Assembly: GCA_025358305.1 (NCBI GenBank)
Contig: JANYJZ010000005.1
Location: forward strand, 62,001 to 126,000
Direction of reading: 5' to 3'
Origin: Ignavibacteriota bacterium
Lineage (GTDB): Bacteria > Bacteroidota > Ignavibacteria > UBA10030 > SZUA-254
DNA length: 64,000 nt
Positions within the stretch are counted from its first letter, which is position 1. The number at the start of each line of letters is the position of its first letter. A program made the translations under genes and the position numbers. Shown in pieces: positions 1 through 9,326 of the stretch. Below the pieces are notes generated by a model that did not search any database, was not told where the DNA came from, and was given only the letters and a program-made list of their open reading frames with translations.

Positions 1-1545
1 TACGTCGGATTCTGGAACAACGCCGTGGTCCGCAACACGAACCTCGTCCGTCCCGGCACGCCCGGATATTTCGACCATAGCGGCAACGGTTATGACGGCC
101 AGAATCGGCTTGCGTACTCCTTCGACTTCGACGGCATCCCCGGCGGACCTCCCGCGGACAGCTACCTCGGCATCAAGCTTCTCGGAACGACGCCGTTCCC
201 CCTCGGCGTCGATTCCCTCGGAAATCTCGCCGCACATACGTTCTATAACGCCTGGCAGTTCCGTCAGAGCAGCGGGGAGAGTGCTTACCTTTCGCCGACA
301 GACGATTTTCTCGAAGGGCAGCCCTTCCTGAGCCGGTACACTCGAATGACCCAGTCGATGCCGCAAGCGAGCATCGACCCGTTGCGCACGGCTCCCAAGA
401 ATGTGACGTATCTTCTCTCGACGGGACCCTGGCACAGGATCGATCCGGGCCAGACCATCGAGGTGGTCTTCGCCGTGGTCTGCGCCCGGAAGTCCGGCAG
501 CGCTCCCGCGAACCTCGACGTCCCCGCTCAGCGCGCGACGCTCATGACGAACGTCAAATGGGCCCAGCAGGCATACAACGGCGAGGACGCGAACGGTAAT
601 AACAGCCTCGATCCGGGGGAGGACATCGCACGCCGCGATTCCGTCTCTCCGAACGAGGTGGGATTGCGCTATGACCCGGACGGCGTCATTACGCGCTATC
701 TCCTCCCCGCGCCCCCGAAACGCCCCAAGGTCCGGGTCGACGTACAGAACCAGTCCGCAACGATCTACTGGGACAAATCGTCCGCGGAGGAATCGATCGA
801 TCCGATCACGGGCCAGAAGGATTTCGAGGGATACCGGATATATCGCTCCAATACGGGGGCGGATTTTCTCTCTCCGCAGGATTACCTCCTCAACCTCTCC
901 CTCGTCGGTGAGTTCGACCGCTCCGACGACAACATCGGCTACAACACCGGGTTCAGCAAGGTTCAGCTCAGCGCTCCAGTGACCTTTACCGGGGACACGG
1001 TCCAGTACTGGTATCGCTTTCCTCCCAAGGATGCGGGTGCGACGCTCCTCAACGGCTGGCAGTACGTCTACGGCGTCTCCTCGTTCGACCAAGGGGACTC
1101 CGCGAACAATGTCGAAAGTCTGGAAAGCGCTAAGTTCCTCCAACGCGTCGTGCCGGGGACTCCTTCGGTCTCCGATAATACGACCGAGATCGGCGTCTAT
1201 CCCAATCCCTACTACGCGAACGCGTACTGGGACGGCGGCCGGGAACGGCTCCGGAAGATCTATTTCTATAACCTCCCGAAGCTGTGCACCATCACCGTCT
1301 ACTCGCTCGGCGGAGATGTCGTAGCCGTTCTGGACCATGACGCCGCGACGTACAAGGGCCAGGGTATCGACTGGTTCACGCAGTTTGGGGACCGCTCGAC
1401 CCCCGCAACGTTCGCCGGCGGAGAGCACGCCTGGGACCTCATCACGAAGTTCGATCAGGCGATCGCGACGGGGCTCTACCTCTTTACGGTGGAAGACAAG
1501 GATTCGGGCACGATCAAGCGCGGCAAGTTCCTTATCATTAAATGA
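1..1545 (+). CDS. Secreted surface protein with T9SS-type C-terminal sorting domain (5' end outside window)
   Basis: The frame is open from base 1, so the GTG at 25 in the ORF track is probably internal and the true start lies upstream. The visible 514 residues contain an EF-hand-like acidic loop (DANGNNSLDPGED), a fibronectin type III-like stretch around residues 235-375 (ATIYWDKSS, FEGYRIYRS), and a C-terminal domain of about 90 residues beginning IGVYPNPYY and ending GKFLIIK. That last domain resembles the type A sorting domain of T9SS cargo, which directs export across the outer membrane and surface attachment. The stop codon overlaps the next start by four bases (ATGA), so the gene leads a translationally coupled envelope operon. 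The specific function is unknown. The family call is by eye. Confidence 0.75.
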   Translation, partial: YVGFWNNAVVRNTNLVRPGTPGYFDHSGNGYDGQNRLAYSFDFDGIPGGPPADSYLGIKLLGTTPFPLGVDSLGNLAAHTFYNAWQFRQSSGESAYLSPTDDFLEGQPFLSRYTRMTQSMPQASIDPLRTAPKNVTYLLSTGPWHRIDPGQTIEVVFAVVCARKSGSAPANLDVPAQRATLMTNVKWAQQAYNGEDANGNNSLDPGEDIARRDSVSPNEVGLRYDPDGVITRYLLPAPPKRPKVRVDVQNQSATIYWDKSSAEESIDPITGQKDFEGYRIYRSNTGADFLSPQDYLLNLSLVGEFDRSDDNIGYNTGFSKVQLSAPVTFTGDTVQYWYRFPPKDAGATLLNGWQYVYGVSSFDQGDSANNVESLESAKFLQRVVPGTPSVSDNTTEIGVYPNPYYANAYWDGGRERLRKIYFYNLPKLCTITVYSLGGDVVAVLDHDAATYKGQGIDWFTQFGDRSTPATFAGGEHAWDLITKFDQAIATGLYLFTVEDKDSGTIKRGKFLIIK

Positions 1546-4154
1546 GTCTGATGCGACGGAAGCTTCTTCCATATCTCCTCTTCGCGATCCTCGTCCTCGG
1601 CGGGTGCAGCAAGGACCTTCCCGACCAGCCGGTGGCGAACAAGCGTCCGAAGACGTACCTATGGCTTTTTCCCGATTCGACCTTGCGCGAGGGCAACAGC
1701 CGCCAGCGGATCCGCTGGTGGGGCGACGATCCTGACGGCGTCGTTCGCGGCTATCTCTTCGCCTCCGGAAAGGTCTCGCTTGCGTCCGGCGGAGCCGACA
1801 CGGTCACGTGGCGATGGGTAACCCGAAACGATACGCTCCTGGCATTTCCCCTCCTTGTCCGCCAGGATACGTTTCAGGTCCTCGTTCGGGCGGTTGACAA
1901 TACGTTTACCAGCATCATCCCGGAGCAATCGGTCGTCCGGCTTTCACCCGTGCCGTACGTCGATCTCAACGAGAACGGCGTCCTCGATGGGGGCGAGGAG
2001 CTTCCGACGCTCGCCGGTGCGATCGACTTGAAAGGCGCCGATCTGGGGATGCCGCTCCTCAACCAGCCTCCCTCGCTCGTCTTTGCCCAGAATCCGAACG
2101 ACCCGACGGCCGTTATGCAGCAGCCGGAGACCACCTTCACGGCCGCGACGTTCTCCTGGGTCGGGAGCGACCCGGACGGCGATGCAACGATTGCGAGCTA
2201 CGAGATCGCCCTCAACAGCAGTTCCGACCCGACCCGTTGGGTCTCGGTCCCCGGCAACGTCCACCTCCTGTCGCTTGTCGTGCCTCGTTCCCGCAGCGAC
2301 GCGGCGGGTGCTGAGGTTGATGCGGACCTCTACAGCGGCACGTTTTCCACCAGCCGACAGTTCCGCGGCACCCTTGCGCATCTCAATCTCGACGCCCAGA
2401 ACGTCTTCTACATTCGCGCCAGGGACGTCGCAGGCGACGTGAGCCCGACGATCCAGATGCCGGCGGCGGGACGCTCCTGGTACGTTAAAAAGCCGCACGG
2501 GAAGCTTCTCATCATTTCAGACTACATCGCATCCGACAGCGCCGCCGCGCTCGGGTACTACCGGACGATCCTGCCGCTTGTCGGAAGCGCCTATTCGGAA
2601 TTTGAAGTGCTCAACATCGGGCGCGGGCTCACCCCCCAGCAGAAGAAGGAGAGCAAGGTCGGTTCGATGGTGCCGCCGTTCATTGATCCGGCGTTCCTCT
2701 ACACCCTCCATTTGTTCGACGTCGTCCTCTGGTACACGGAACAGTATCCGAGCCTCGGCGTCGCCCAGTATCCGCTCTTCGAGTATGTCCGAGATGCGTC
2801 GCATCGCGGCAAGGTCATCTTCAGCACGATGTTCGAGAACTCGATCGATCCCCGAGGCGCATTGCGCGACTTTGCGCCCATCGACAGCGTCAGTTCGGTC
2901 GATCTGTCGACCAACCGACTTCTGCCGACCTCCGGCGATACACGAATACCCCTGGGATATTCGCTCTATCCCGACTCTTCAGACCTGACGGACATCTATC
3001 CGACACTCAGGTTCTTTGATCCGTCGCGCCCGGCGCTCCCGAATATATCTCTCTTCATGCGGCCGGTCTATAAGCGCGCCGATGCGCGGTATCTCTACCA
3101 CGTCCAGAACGACACGCGGCTCCCGCTCCGATACGTCTATACGCCGACGACGAACGAGCTGAAGTCCGTCACAAGCGTGGGAGCTTCGGCATGGTCCTGC
3201 GGCGCCAACGGCGCGATCATCGCGACGACCGACAACGGCGCTTCATGGAAGGCGCAGCAGAGCGGCTCTTCGGCCAACCTCAACAGCATCCAATTCCTTG
3301 ACGCGGTCAACGGCTGGATCGTCGGCGACGGCGGGACGATATTGAACACGACCGACGGAGGCGCGACCTGGGCGAACCGCACCGTCCTGGCGCTCCAGGA
3401 CTGCCTTTCCTCCTGGTTCTCATCGGCAACGAACGGCGTCGTGGTCGGCACGAACGGATTCCTCATCCGGACGACGAACGGCGGCGCGACATGGAATTCG
3501 CCGAACAGCCGGACCGACAAGCCGATCCGGTCGGTGCATTTCTCCGACGAATTCAACGGCGTTGCCGTCGGCGACAGCGGTCTTATCATCCACACGACGA
3601 ACGGCGGGGGTCTCTGGACGCTCGTCACGCCCGTCACGGGCAACCGGCTGAACGCGGTGCGCTTCGCCACGACGACGACGGCGTACGCCGCCGGAGCGGG
3701 CGGCGTCCTCATCAGGACGACCGACGGCGGCGCAAGCTGGAACTCGCAGCCCGGTCTTGCGACCGCGGAGATCCGTTCGATGTTCTTCCTGAACATCCAA
3801 GACGGCCGGCTCACGGGCGCCAACGGCGCACTCTTCGAAACGCACGATGGCGGCACGACCTGGATAGCGAAGGCGAGCGGGGTCGGTCAGCACCTCAACG
3901 GGGTCACGATCTCAAGCTCGGCGAACGCACTCGCTGTCGGAACATCCGGCATCGTCATCGGCACGTCGAACGGTGGGGGCTCCTGGCAGCCTGTGCCGGA
4001 CGGCCTCCTCAATGTCGGCGTCATCGACGGCATTGGTTCCGACGGGAAGCGAAGTTTCGCCTTCCTCGGTTTGCCTCTCCATTACCTCGACGGCGACAGG
4101 AACGGCATGATCGAACTCTTGAAGCACATCATGCTGCAGGACTTTGGGCTCTGA
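1542..4154 (+). CDS. Large lipoprotein with a YCF48-like seven-bladed propeller
   Basis: 870 residues. The N-terminus is a lipoprotein signal with lipobox LGGC, so the mature protein is expected to be lipid-anchored. Next come Ig/FnIII-like segments, including a calcium-loop-like DLNENGVLDGGEE. From about residue 320 there is a Rossmann-like stretch (GKLLIISDY, FDVVLWYTEQYP, GKVIFSTMFEN) that resembles the glutamine-amidotransferase-like domains of Bacteroidota lipoproteins. Residues about 537-819 hold seven repeats of the type 'GxxGxIxxTTDGGATW', as in YCF48/BNR propellers. The tail (SFAFLGLPLHYLDGD) looks like the last strands of the interrupted domain. It starts within the stop of the previous gene, and the TonB receptor follows after 3 bp. 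The partner or ligand is unknown. Confidence 0.8.
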   Translation: MSLMRRKLLPYLLFAILVLGGCSKDLPDQPVANKRPKTYLWLFPDSTLREGNSRQRIRWWGDDPDGVVRGYLFASGKVSLASGGADTVTWRWVTRNDTLLAFPLLVRQDTFQVLVRAVDNTFTSIIPEQSVVRLSPVPYVDLNENGVLDGGEELPTLAGAIDLKGADLGMPLLNQPPSLVFAQNPNDPTAVMQQPETTFTAATFSWVGSDPDGDATIASYEIALNSSSDPTRWVSVPGNVHLLSLVVPRSRSDAAGAEVDADLYSGTFSTSRQFRGTLAHLNLDAQNVFYIRARDVAGDVSPTIQMPAAGRSWYVKKPHGKLLIISDYIASDSAAALGYYRTILPLVGSAYSEFEVLNIGRGLTPQQKKESKVGSMVPPFIDPAFLYTLHLFDVVLWYTEQYPSLGVAQYPLFEYVRDASHRGKVIFSTMFENSIDPRGALRDFAPIDSVSSVDLSTNRLLPTSGDTRIPLGYSLYPDSSDLTDIYPTLRFFDPSRPALPNISLFMRPVYKRADARYLYHVQNDTRLPLRYVYTPTTNELKSVTSVGASAWSCGANGAIIATTDNGASWKAQQSGSSANLNSIQFLDAVNGWIVGDGGTILNTTDGGATWANRTVLALQDCLSSWFSSATNGVVVGTNGFLIRTTNGGATWNSPNSRTDKPIRSVHFSDEFNGVAVGDSGLIIHTTNGGGLWTLVTPVTGNRLNAVRFATTTTAYAAGAGGVLIRTTDGGASWNSQPGLATAEIRSMFFLNIQDGRLTGANGALFETHDGGTTWIAKASGVGQHLNGVTISSSANALAVGTSGIVIGTSNGGGSWQPVPDGLLNVGVIDGIGSDGKRSFAFLGLPLHYLDGDRNGMIELLKHIMLQDFGL

Positions 4155-4157
4155 CGT

Positions 4158-7046
4158 ATGAACGCCTCTCTCGCACATATGCATCGTTTCCGCAGGGGCT
4201 TTGCCCTCGCGCTTCTTCTCATCCTCTGCGGAACGATCTCGATGGCGCAGGTGACATCGAAGGGGACGATCAAGGGCAAGGTGACCGATGGGAAGACGGG
4301 GGAGAGCCTTCCGAGCGTCAATATCACGGTGAAGGGGACCTATTACGGAGCCGTGACCGACTTTGACGGCAATTTCACCGTCACCGGCATCAGCCCTTCT
4401 ACCTACACGATCGAGTTCTCCCTTCTCGGCTATAAGACGACGCAGTACACAGGGTTCAAGGTCGCCGCAGGCGACAATCCGCCGCTCGTCATCAAGCTCG
4501 AAGAGACGGTCCTGAGTCTCGGCCAGGAGATCGTCATCATCGGCGATAAGCCCCTCTTCGACATCGAGGAGACGCAGAGCACGCGCTCCATCACCAGCGA
4601 GGACATCAAGGTCGCCGCCGTCCAAAACGTGGTGGATGTCGTCGCGCTGCAGACCGGCGTCGTCCAGGCCGATAACGAGATCCACATCCGCGGCGGCAGG
4701 AGCTACGAGAACGCCTACCTCATCGACGGCGTGTCGGTCCAGGATCCCTTGGGCGGCACCGGGTTCGGCCTCCAGCTTGCGCCGGCGGCGATCCAGGAAG
4801 TGGACGTCATCACGGGCGGGTACAACGCGGAATACGGCCAGGCCACTTCCGGCGTCGTCAACATCACGACGAAGGAGGGAACAAAAGAGTACAACGGCAG
4901 TCTCGGGTACAAACGCAACCACTTCGGGTTCAATGCCGAGTCCCGGGCGAACACGAACACCGACATCTTCGACATGAGCTTGAGCGGCCCGGAGCCCATC
5001 ACGCGCTTCGTCCTTCCCGCCCTCGGCATCAACGTCCCGGGTTCCGTGAGCTTTTTCGGTACGTTCTACGGCAACCTCACCGACGGGTACACGCGCTGGG
5101 TCGAACGGATCGTCGGGGGAGCTCCTCAGGGCTACGTGACGAGTGCGCCGACGAACCTCGTCTCGTCCCTCTTTGGCGGGAGCTCCAGCCTCTCCCCGCG
5201 CAGGAGCAACAACTGGTCGTGGCTCACGAAGCTCACCTGGAAGCCGACGTCAACGTTCAAGGTCTCCTACAGCTATTCGCACTCCATCACGATCGACCAG
5301 AACTCTCAGACGGTCCAGGCGACGCTCGAACGCGTCGACCCCAATCCCGGCTACCAGTACGAGTTCCAGAATATCCCGGACAGCGCGAATACGTTCACGC
5401 AACAGAATATCCAGCATTCCATCTCGATCACGCACACCTTAAGCCCGAGCACGTTCTACGAGGTGAAGCTCAGCCGGTACACCGCGCACGTGCGCGGCGA
5501 CGCGAACGGCAAGTACTTCGACCAGTACACCGAGCCGAAGGACATCATCACGTACCCCATCCAGTACTACAACCTCAAGACCGACACGATCGGCGTCATC
5601 CCCGGCGACGGGTTCTACGATATCGGCAATCCGACGCGCTGGCGCGATCACTTCATCAGCGAGTACACGATCAAGGGCGACCTGACGAACAATTTCACGG
5701 AGAAGCACAAGTTCAAGGCCGGCGTGGAGATGCGCTTTCAGAGCATGCAGATGGTGGACATCGTCTCCCCTTGGTTCAAGCCCTTGGGCCTGAATTACGA
5801 CATCTATGAGGTGAACCCGGCGCTCGGCGCCCTCTACGCCCAGGACAACATCACCCTCAAGGGCATGATCCTGAATTTCGGCCTGCGGATGGACTACTGG
5901 TTCCCCGGCAAGTTCGTCGACGCCGTGCTGTCGGAGCCGAGTGATTCGATCAACGTCTCGCCGGCGGTCCAGAAGTCGTATTTTGACGAGACGTTCAGCC
6001 TTTTCGGACAGCGGTTGAAGGCGCGCATCAGCCCCCGACTCGGCATCTCGCATCCGGTATCGGACAACCAGACGCTCTTCTTCTCGTATGGTCACTTCTC
6101 CAAACTTCCGCGGCCGCAGTTCGTCTATTCCAAGCTTGAAAAGACAAGCGCGCGCTCGACCTTTCAGACTGTCGGCAATCCCAACCTCAACCCGGAAACG
6201 ACCGTTGCCTACGAGCTCGGCCTGCGCAACCAGCTGAGCGAGAGCGACGTGCTCACCCTGACCGCGTACTACAAGGATATTTTCGATTATATCACGGCCC
6301 GCACGGTCCAGGCGACGAGCACGCGCATCTCCGGCGGGAGCTACACAACGTACGTCAATCTCGATTACAGCCGCATCCGCGGCCTCGAACTGGAGTACAA
6401 GACGCGCATCGGCGCGTGGTTCCGCGGGACGCTCTCCGGATCGTACTCCATCGCCACGGGGAAGAGCTCGGCGGCCGACGAGGCCATCTTCAACCTCCAG
6501 CAGGGCCTCGAAGAGAATATCAAGGAGGTCCCCGCGGTGTTCGACCGTCCGATCCAGTTCAGCCTGAACCTCAACTTCACATCGAAGAAGGGGGACCCGC
6601 TCTTCGGCTTCGGCAAGGGGATCCTCGAGGACTACAACACTTATATCCGGTTCTTCTACGAATCGGGAAAGCGGTACACGAAGCAGATCCCCGTCGGCGT
6701 CGACCCGGTGTCCGGCCGCGTGCAGTTCGTCCCCGACTTCAAGAACCCGTTGTCAGAGATCTCGGACCCATGGTTCTATATCGACCTGAACTTCGAGAAG
6801 TACTTCGCGCTGAGCTTCGGCAGGCTCGTGCTTTCGCTGGAGGTGCAGAACCTCCTCGATAGGAAGAATTCACAGATCATCAACCCCGTCACCGGCCGAG
6901 CGTACCAGTACGGCGATCCGACGGTGCAGTCGGTGAACGACCCGCTCTATCCGGACCTCACCTATCCGGTGACCGCATTCCCCTACAACCCGGCTCGGTA
7001 CCTCACGCCCCGGACATATCGACTTGGCATGGAGTTCGCTTTCTGA
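4158..7046 (+). CDS. TonB-dependent outer-membrane receptor with carboxypeptidase-regulatory-like N-domain
   Basis: 962 residues. A signal peptide ends near SMAQ; the Met at residue 8 is an alternative start giving a more typical signal. Residues about 35-115 form a CarboxypepD_reg-like beta sandwich (GTIKGKVTDGKTGE, SVNITVKGTYYGA). Residues about 125-240 are a TonB plug (AVQNVVDVVALQTGV, IHIRGGRSYENAYLIDGV, VDVITGGYNAEYGQATSGVVNI). The rest is a long outer-membrane beta barrel ending in aromatic RLGMEFAF. Such receptors take up or export large substrates using TonB energy. No SusD-like partner is visible nearby; instead it is flanked by lipoproteins and a PorV-like protein. The substrate cannot be inferred. 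Confidence 0.88.
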   Translation: MNASLAHMHRFRRGFALALLLILCGTISMAQVTSKGTIKGKVTDGKTGESLPSVNITVKGTYYGAVTDFDGNFTVTGISPSTYTIEFSLLGYKTTQYTGFKVAAGDNPPLVIKLEETVLSLGQEIVIIGDKPLFDIEETQSTRSITSEDIKVAAVQNVVDVVALQTGVVQADNEIHIRGGRSYENAYLIDGVSVQDPLGGTGFGLQLAPAAIQEVDVITGGYNAEYGQATSGVVNITTKEGTKEYNGSLGYKRNHFGFNAESRANTNTDIFDMSLSGPEPITRFVLPALGINVPGSVSFFGTFYGNLTDGYTRWVERIVGGAPQGYVTSAPTNLVSSLFGGSSSLSPRRSNNWSWLTKLTWKPTSTFKVSYSYSHSITIDQNSQTVQATLERVDPNPGYQYEFQNIPDSANTFTQQNIQHSISITHTLSPSTFYEVKLSRYTAHVRGDANGKYFDQYTEPKDIITYPIQYYNLKTDTIGVIPGDGFYDIGNPTRWRDHFISEYTIKGDLTNNFTEKHKFKAGVEMRFQSMQMVDIVSPWFKPLGLNYDIYEVNPALGALYAQDNITLKGMILNFGLRMDYWFPGKFVDAVLSEPSDSINVSPAVQKSYFDETFSLFGQRLKARISPRLGISHPVSDNQTLFFSYGHFSKLPRPQFVYSKLEKTSARSTFQTVGNPNLNPETTVAYELGLRNQLSESDVLTLTAYYKDIFDYITARTVQATSTRISGGSYTTYVNLDYSRIRGLELEYKTRIGAWFRGTLSGSYSIATGKSSAADEAIFNLQQGLEENIKEVPAVFDRPIQFSLNLNFTSKKGDPLFGFGKGILEDYNTYIRFFYESGKRYTKQIPVGVDPVSGRVQFVPDFKNPLSEISDPWFYIDLNFEKYFALSFGRLVLSLEVQNLLDRKNSQIINPVTGRAYQYGDPTVQSVNDPLYPDLTYPVTAFPYNPARYLTPRTYRLGMEFAF

Positions 7047-7048
7047 CG

Positions 7049-8092
7049 ATGACACCTCGCCACACATATCGCATGAGACCGGCGCGGACAATGGTTCTCG
7101 CTTTCGCGCTCCTCCTCCTCTTGGCGGGGTGGTCGAACGCGCAGCTCATCCCCAACCTCGGGGGCCAGCGCGCAGGCATCTCCGCCTTCCAGTTCCTCAA
7201 GATCGACGCAGGCTCCAGGGGCGTCGGTATGGGAGGGACGTTCGTGGCGGTCGCCAACGACGTCTCGTCGCTCTACTGGAACCCCGCGGGGCTCGCACAG
7301 ACGACCGAGAACGAGGTCCTCGTAACCCATACGAACTACGTCGTCGACATCCAGCACGAATTCCTCGCGTTGTCGTATCACCTTTCGTCCAATGACGCCG
7401 TCGGGTTCTCCGTCACTTCGCTTCACATGGACGACATGGAGATCACGACCGAGACCCAGCCGTTCGGCACCGGACGGTATTTTTCGTTCGGCGACATCGC
7501 GTTCGGAGCGACTTACAGTCGCAAGATGACCGACCAATTCAGCTTCGGCGTAACGCTGCGCTATGCAGAGGAGACGCTCGACATCCTGAAGATGCGGGGC
7601 CTGATGGCGGATATCGGGACGTATTACTGGACCGGCCTCGGCACCTCGAGGTTCGCCGTCGTCGTATCGAATTTCGGTGGGGACGTCGCCCCGACGGGCG
7701 AGGCGCCCCAGCTCAGCGGCACCCCCGTCACGTCATTCCAGTCCTTTTCTCCGCCGACGCGGTTCAAGATCGGCTTTGCCATGGAGCCGTTCGACATGAA
7801 GGACCAGCGGCTGACGACCTCCATCGAACTGAACCATCCGAATGACAACGCTGAGAACTTCCACCTGGGCATCGAGTACGCGTACCAGGAGCGGCTCTTC
7901 CTCCGGACCGGCGTGAAGCGTACGATCGGGGGTTCCCTGTTCGGCCCTGACCAGACCGGCTCCAGCGACGTCGGCCTCGGCATGGGCGTCGTTGTCCCGT
8001 TCGGCGCGAGCCGGGTGCTCGTCGATTACGCTTTCGCCAACTTCAACGCGCTCGGGAACATTCATATGTTTTCCGTAGGAGTGACCTACTAG
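7049..8092 (+). CDS. PorV/PorQ-family outer-membrane protein
   Basis: 347 residues with a Sec signal peptide cleaved around WSNAQ. The mature N-terminus (FLKIDAGSRGVGMGGTFVA, then DVSSLYWNPAGLA) is the hallmark of the PorV/PorQ (UPF0164-like) family of FadL-like barrels. In Bacteroidota these act as shuttle or attachment proteins in type IX secretion. The rest alternates short beta strands and ends with an aromatic-rich strand (MFSVGVTY). It starts 2 bp after the TonB receptor stop. The presence of a T9SS-type cargo protein at the head of the same operon supports a role in secretion or surface assembly, but that is inference. Confidence 0.85.
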   Translation: MTPRHTYRMRPARTMVLAFALLLLLAGWSNAQLIPNLGGQRAGISAFQFLKIDAGSRGVGMGGTFVAVANDVSSLYWNPAGLAQTTENEVLVTHTNYVVDIQHEFLALSYHLSSNDAVGFSVTSLHMDDMEITTETQPFGTGRYFSFGDIAFGATYSRKMTDQFSFGVTLRYAEETLDILKMRGLMADIGTYYWTGLGTSRFAVVVSNFGGDVAPTGEAPQLSGTPVTSFQSFSPPTRFKIGFAMEPFDMKDQRLTTSIELNHPNDNAENFHLGIEYAYQERLFLRTGVKRTIGGSLFGPDQTGSSDVGLGMGVVVPFGASRVLVDYAFANFNALGNIHMFSVGVTY

Positions 8093-8097
8093 CCTCC

Positions 8098-9300
8098 ATG
8101 AAACCTCTCATCGTTCATATCCTGTTCGTTCTCATCGTCCTCCTCTTTGTCGCGGGAGGGTGCGAGCAGCGCTTCGATCTGTCGCAGCTGCCGGACCCGG
8201 GCCAGGCGGTCTCCCTTGGCGATACGAACTACGTCGAGATCTATCCGCCCTGGGTCGGGTTCGAGAGTCCGCAGGCGGTCCTCGTAGGGAACGACCAGCT
8301 CCTCTATGTCGCGGACCATGACCGCAATGAGATCGAGATGCTCGACGCAGGCGGGACGGTCCTGAGCCGCAGGAGCATCCTCCACCCGACCTGTCTTGCG
8401 CAGAATTCGAAGCTTGACCTCTACGTCGGCGGGGAGACCATCGCGCCGAATGGCGTCGATACCATCGGGGCGATCTACCGGATCTATCTCGCCCGGTTTG
8501 ACACTTCGTACATCTCCCGGATCGACACCGTCATCAACGGGTCGACGGGGGACACACTTGTCACGGTGACGCGGCGCGACACGTCGTACTTCGCCAATCA
8601 CGCCCTCGACCGCGCGGAGACGCGCATTGTGTGGCAAGACGCCGCTCGGCCCGGCCGCCGGTACACGGGCATCGGCATCATCCCCGACAACGGATACCTC
8701 GTGACGCGCACCGGACCCGACAACATCAGCTTCGTGGACCCCGATTCGCGCGTGCTCCTCTTCAACAGGAACGACCTCCTTGAGACGCCCCTCGGAGACC
8801 TCGTGACACGGCCTTCCGGCGGAACGGCCATCACGGATATCCGGAACCTCACGGGCATCATGATCTTTCCGTCGAGCAGGGATTTCATCGTCACGCAGAG
8901 CTCCGACGGGATCGCCTACGGCGCCGTCTGGATGGTCTACCAGAGCACGGCGGATTTCACGGGATGGCTCCCGAAGTTCGATCCTTCGCGCGCGGACCAG
9001 CGGGGCACCGATTTCATCCTACCGAACCGCTACCAGAACGCCACGTCCGCCGCCTTCGACCGGCGCCGGCGCGAGATCTTCATCGTTGACGCGCAATTGG
9101 ACAGCGTCGTGAAGTTCAACCGCAACGGCCAATTCCGCTCCGAGTCCTTCGGATCGGCGAAGTCCAAGTCAGACCTCCTTCCGGGCCTGAACAATCCGCG
9201 CGGGGTCGCCTTTTCCAACGACTGTACGCTCTACATCGCCGATACGGGCAACAAGATCATCCGGCGGTTCAGGCTCTCGACGCAGACCACGTGTAATTGA
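8098..9300 (+). CDS. Lipoprotein with NHL-like beta-propeller repeats
   Basis: 400 residues. An N-terminal hydrophobic segment ends in lipobox VAGGC, predicting a lipoprotein. Repeats of the NHL/six-bladed-propeller kind can be read, for example FESPQAVLVGNDQLLYVADHD near residue 55 and LNNPRGVAFSNDCTLYIADTGNKIIRRF at the C-terminus; the middle is divergent. NHL propellers usually bind other proteins or ligands rather than catalyse. It begins 5 bp after the PorV-like gene, and its stop lies about 27 bp before the best start of the next gene, so all six genes probably share one transcript. The function is unknown. Confidence 0.75.
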   Translation: MKPLIVHILFVLIVLLFVAGGCEQRFDLSQLPDPGQAVSLGDTNYVEIYPPWVGFESPQAVLVGNDQLLYVADHDRNEIEMLDAGGTVLSRRSILHPTCLAQNSKLDLYVGGETIAPNGVDTIGAIYRIYLARFDTSYISRIDTVINGSTGDTLVTVTRRDTSYFANHALDRAETRIVWQDAARPGRRYTGIGIIPDNGYLVTRTGPDNISFVDPDSRVLLFNRNDLLETPLGDLVTRPSGGTAITDIRNLTGIMIFPSSRDFIVTQSSDGIAYGAVWMVYQSTADFTGWLPKFDPSRADQRGTDFILPNRYQNATSAAFDRRRREIFIVDAQLDSVVKFNRNGQFRSESFGSAKSKSDLLPGLNNPRGVAFSNDCTLYIADTGNKIIRRFRLSTQTTCN

Positions 9301-9326
9301 CTGCATTGCCCCAGGAGACCAAACTC

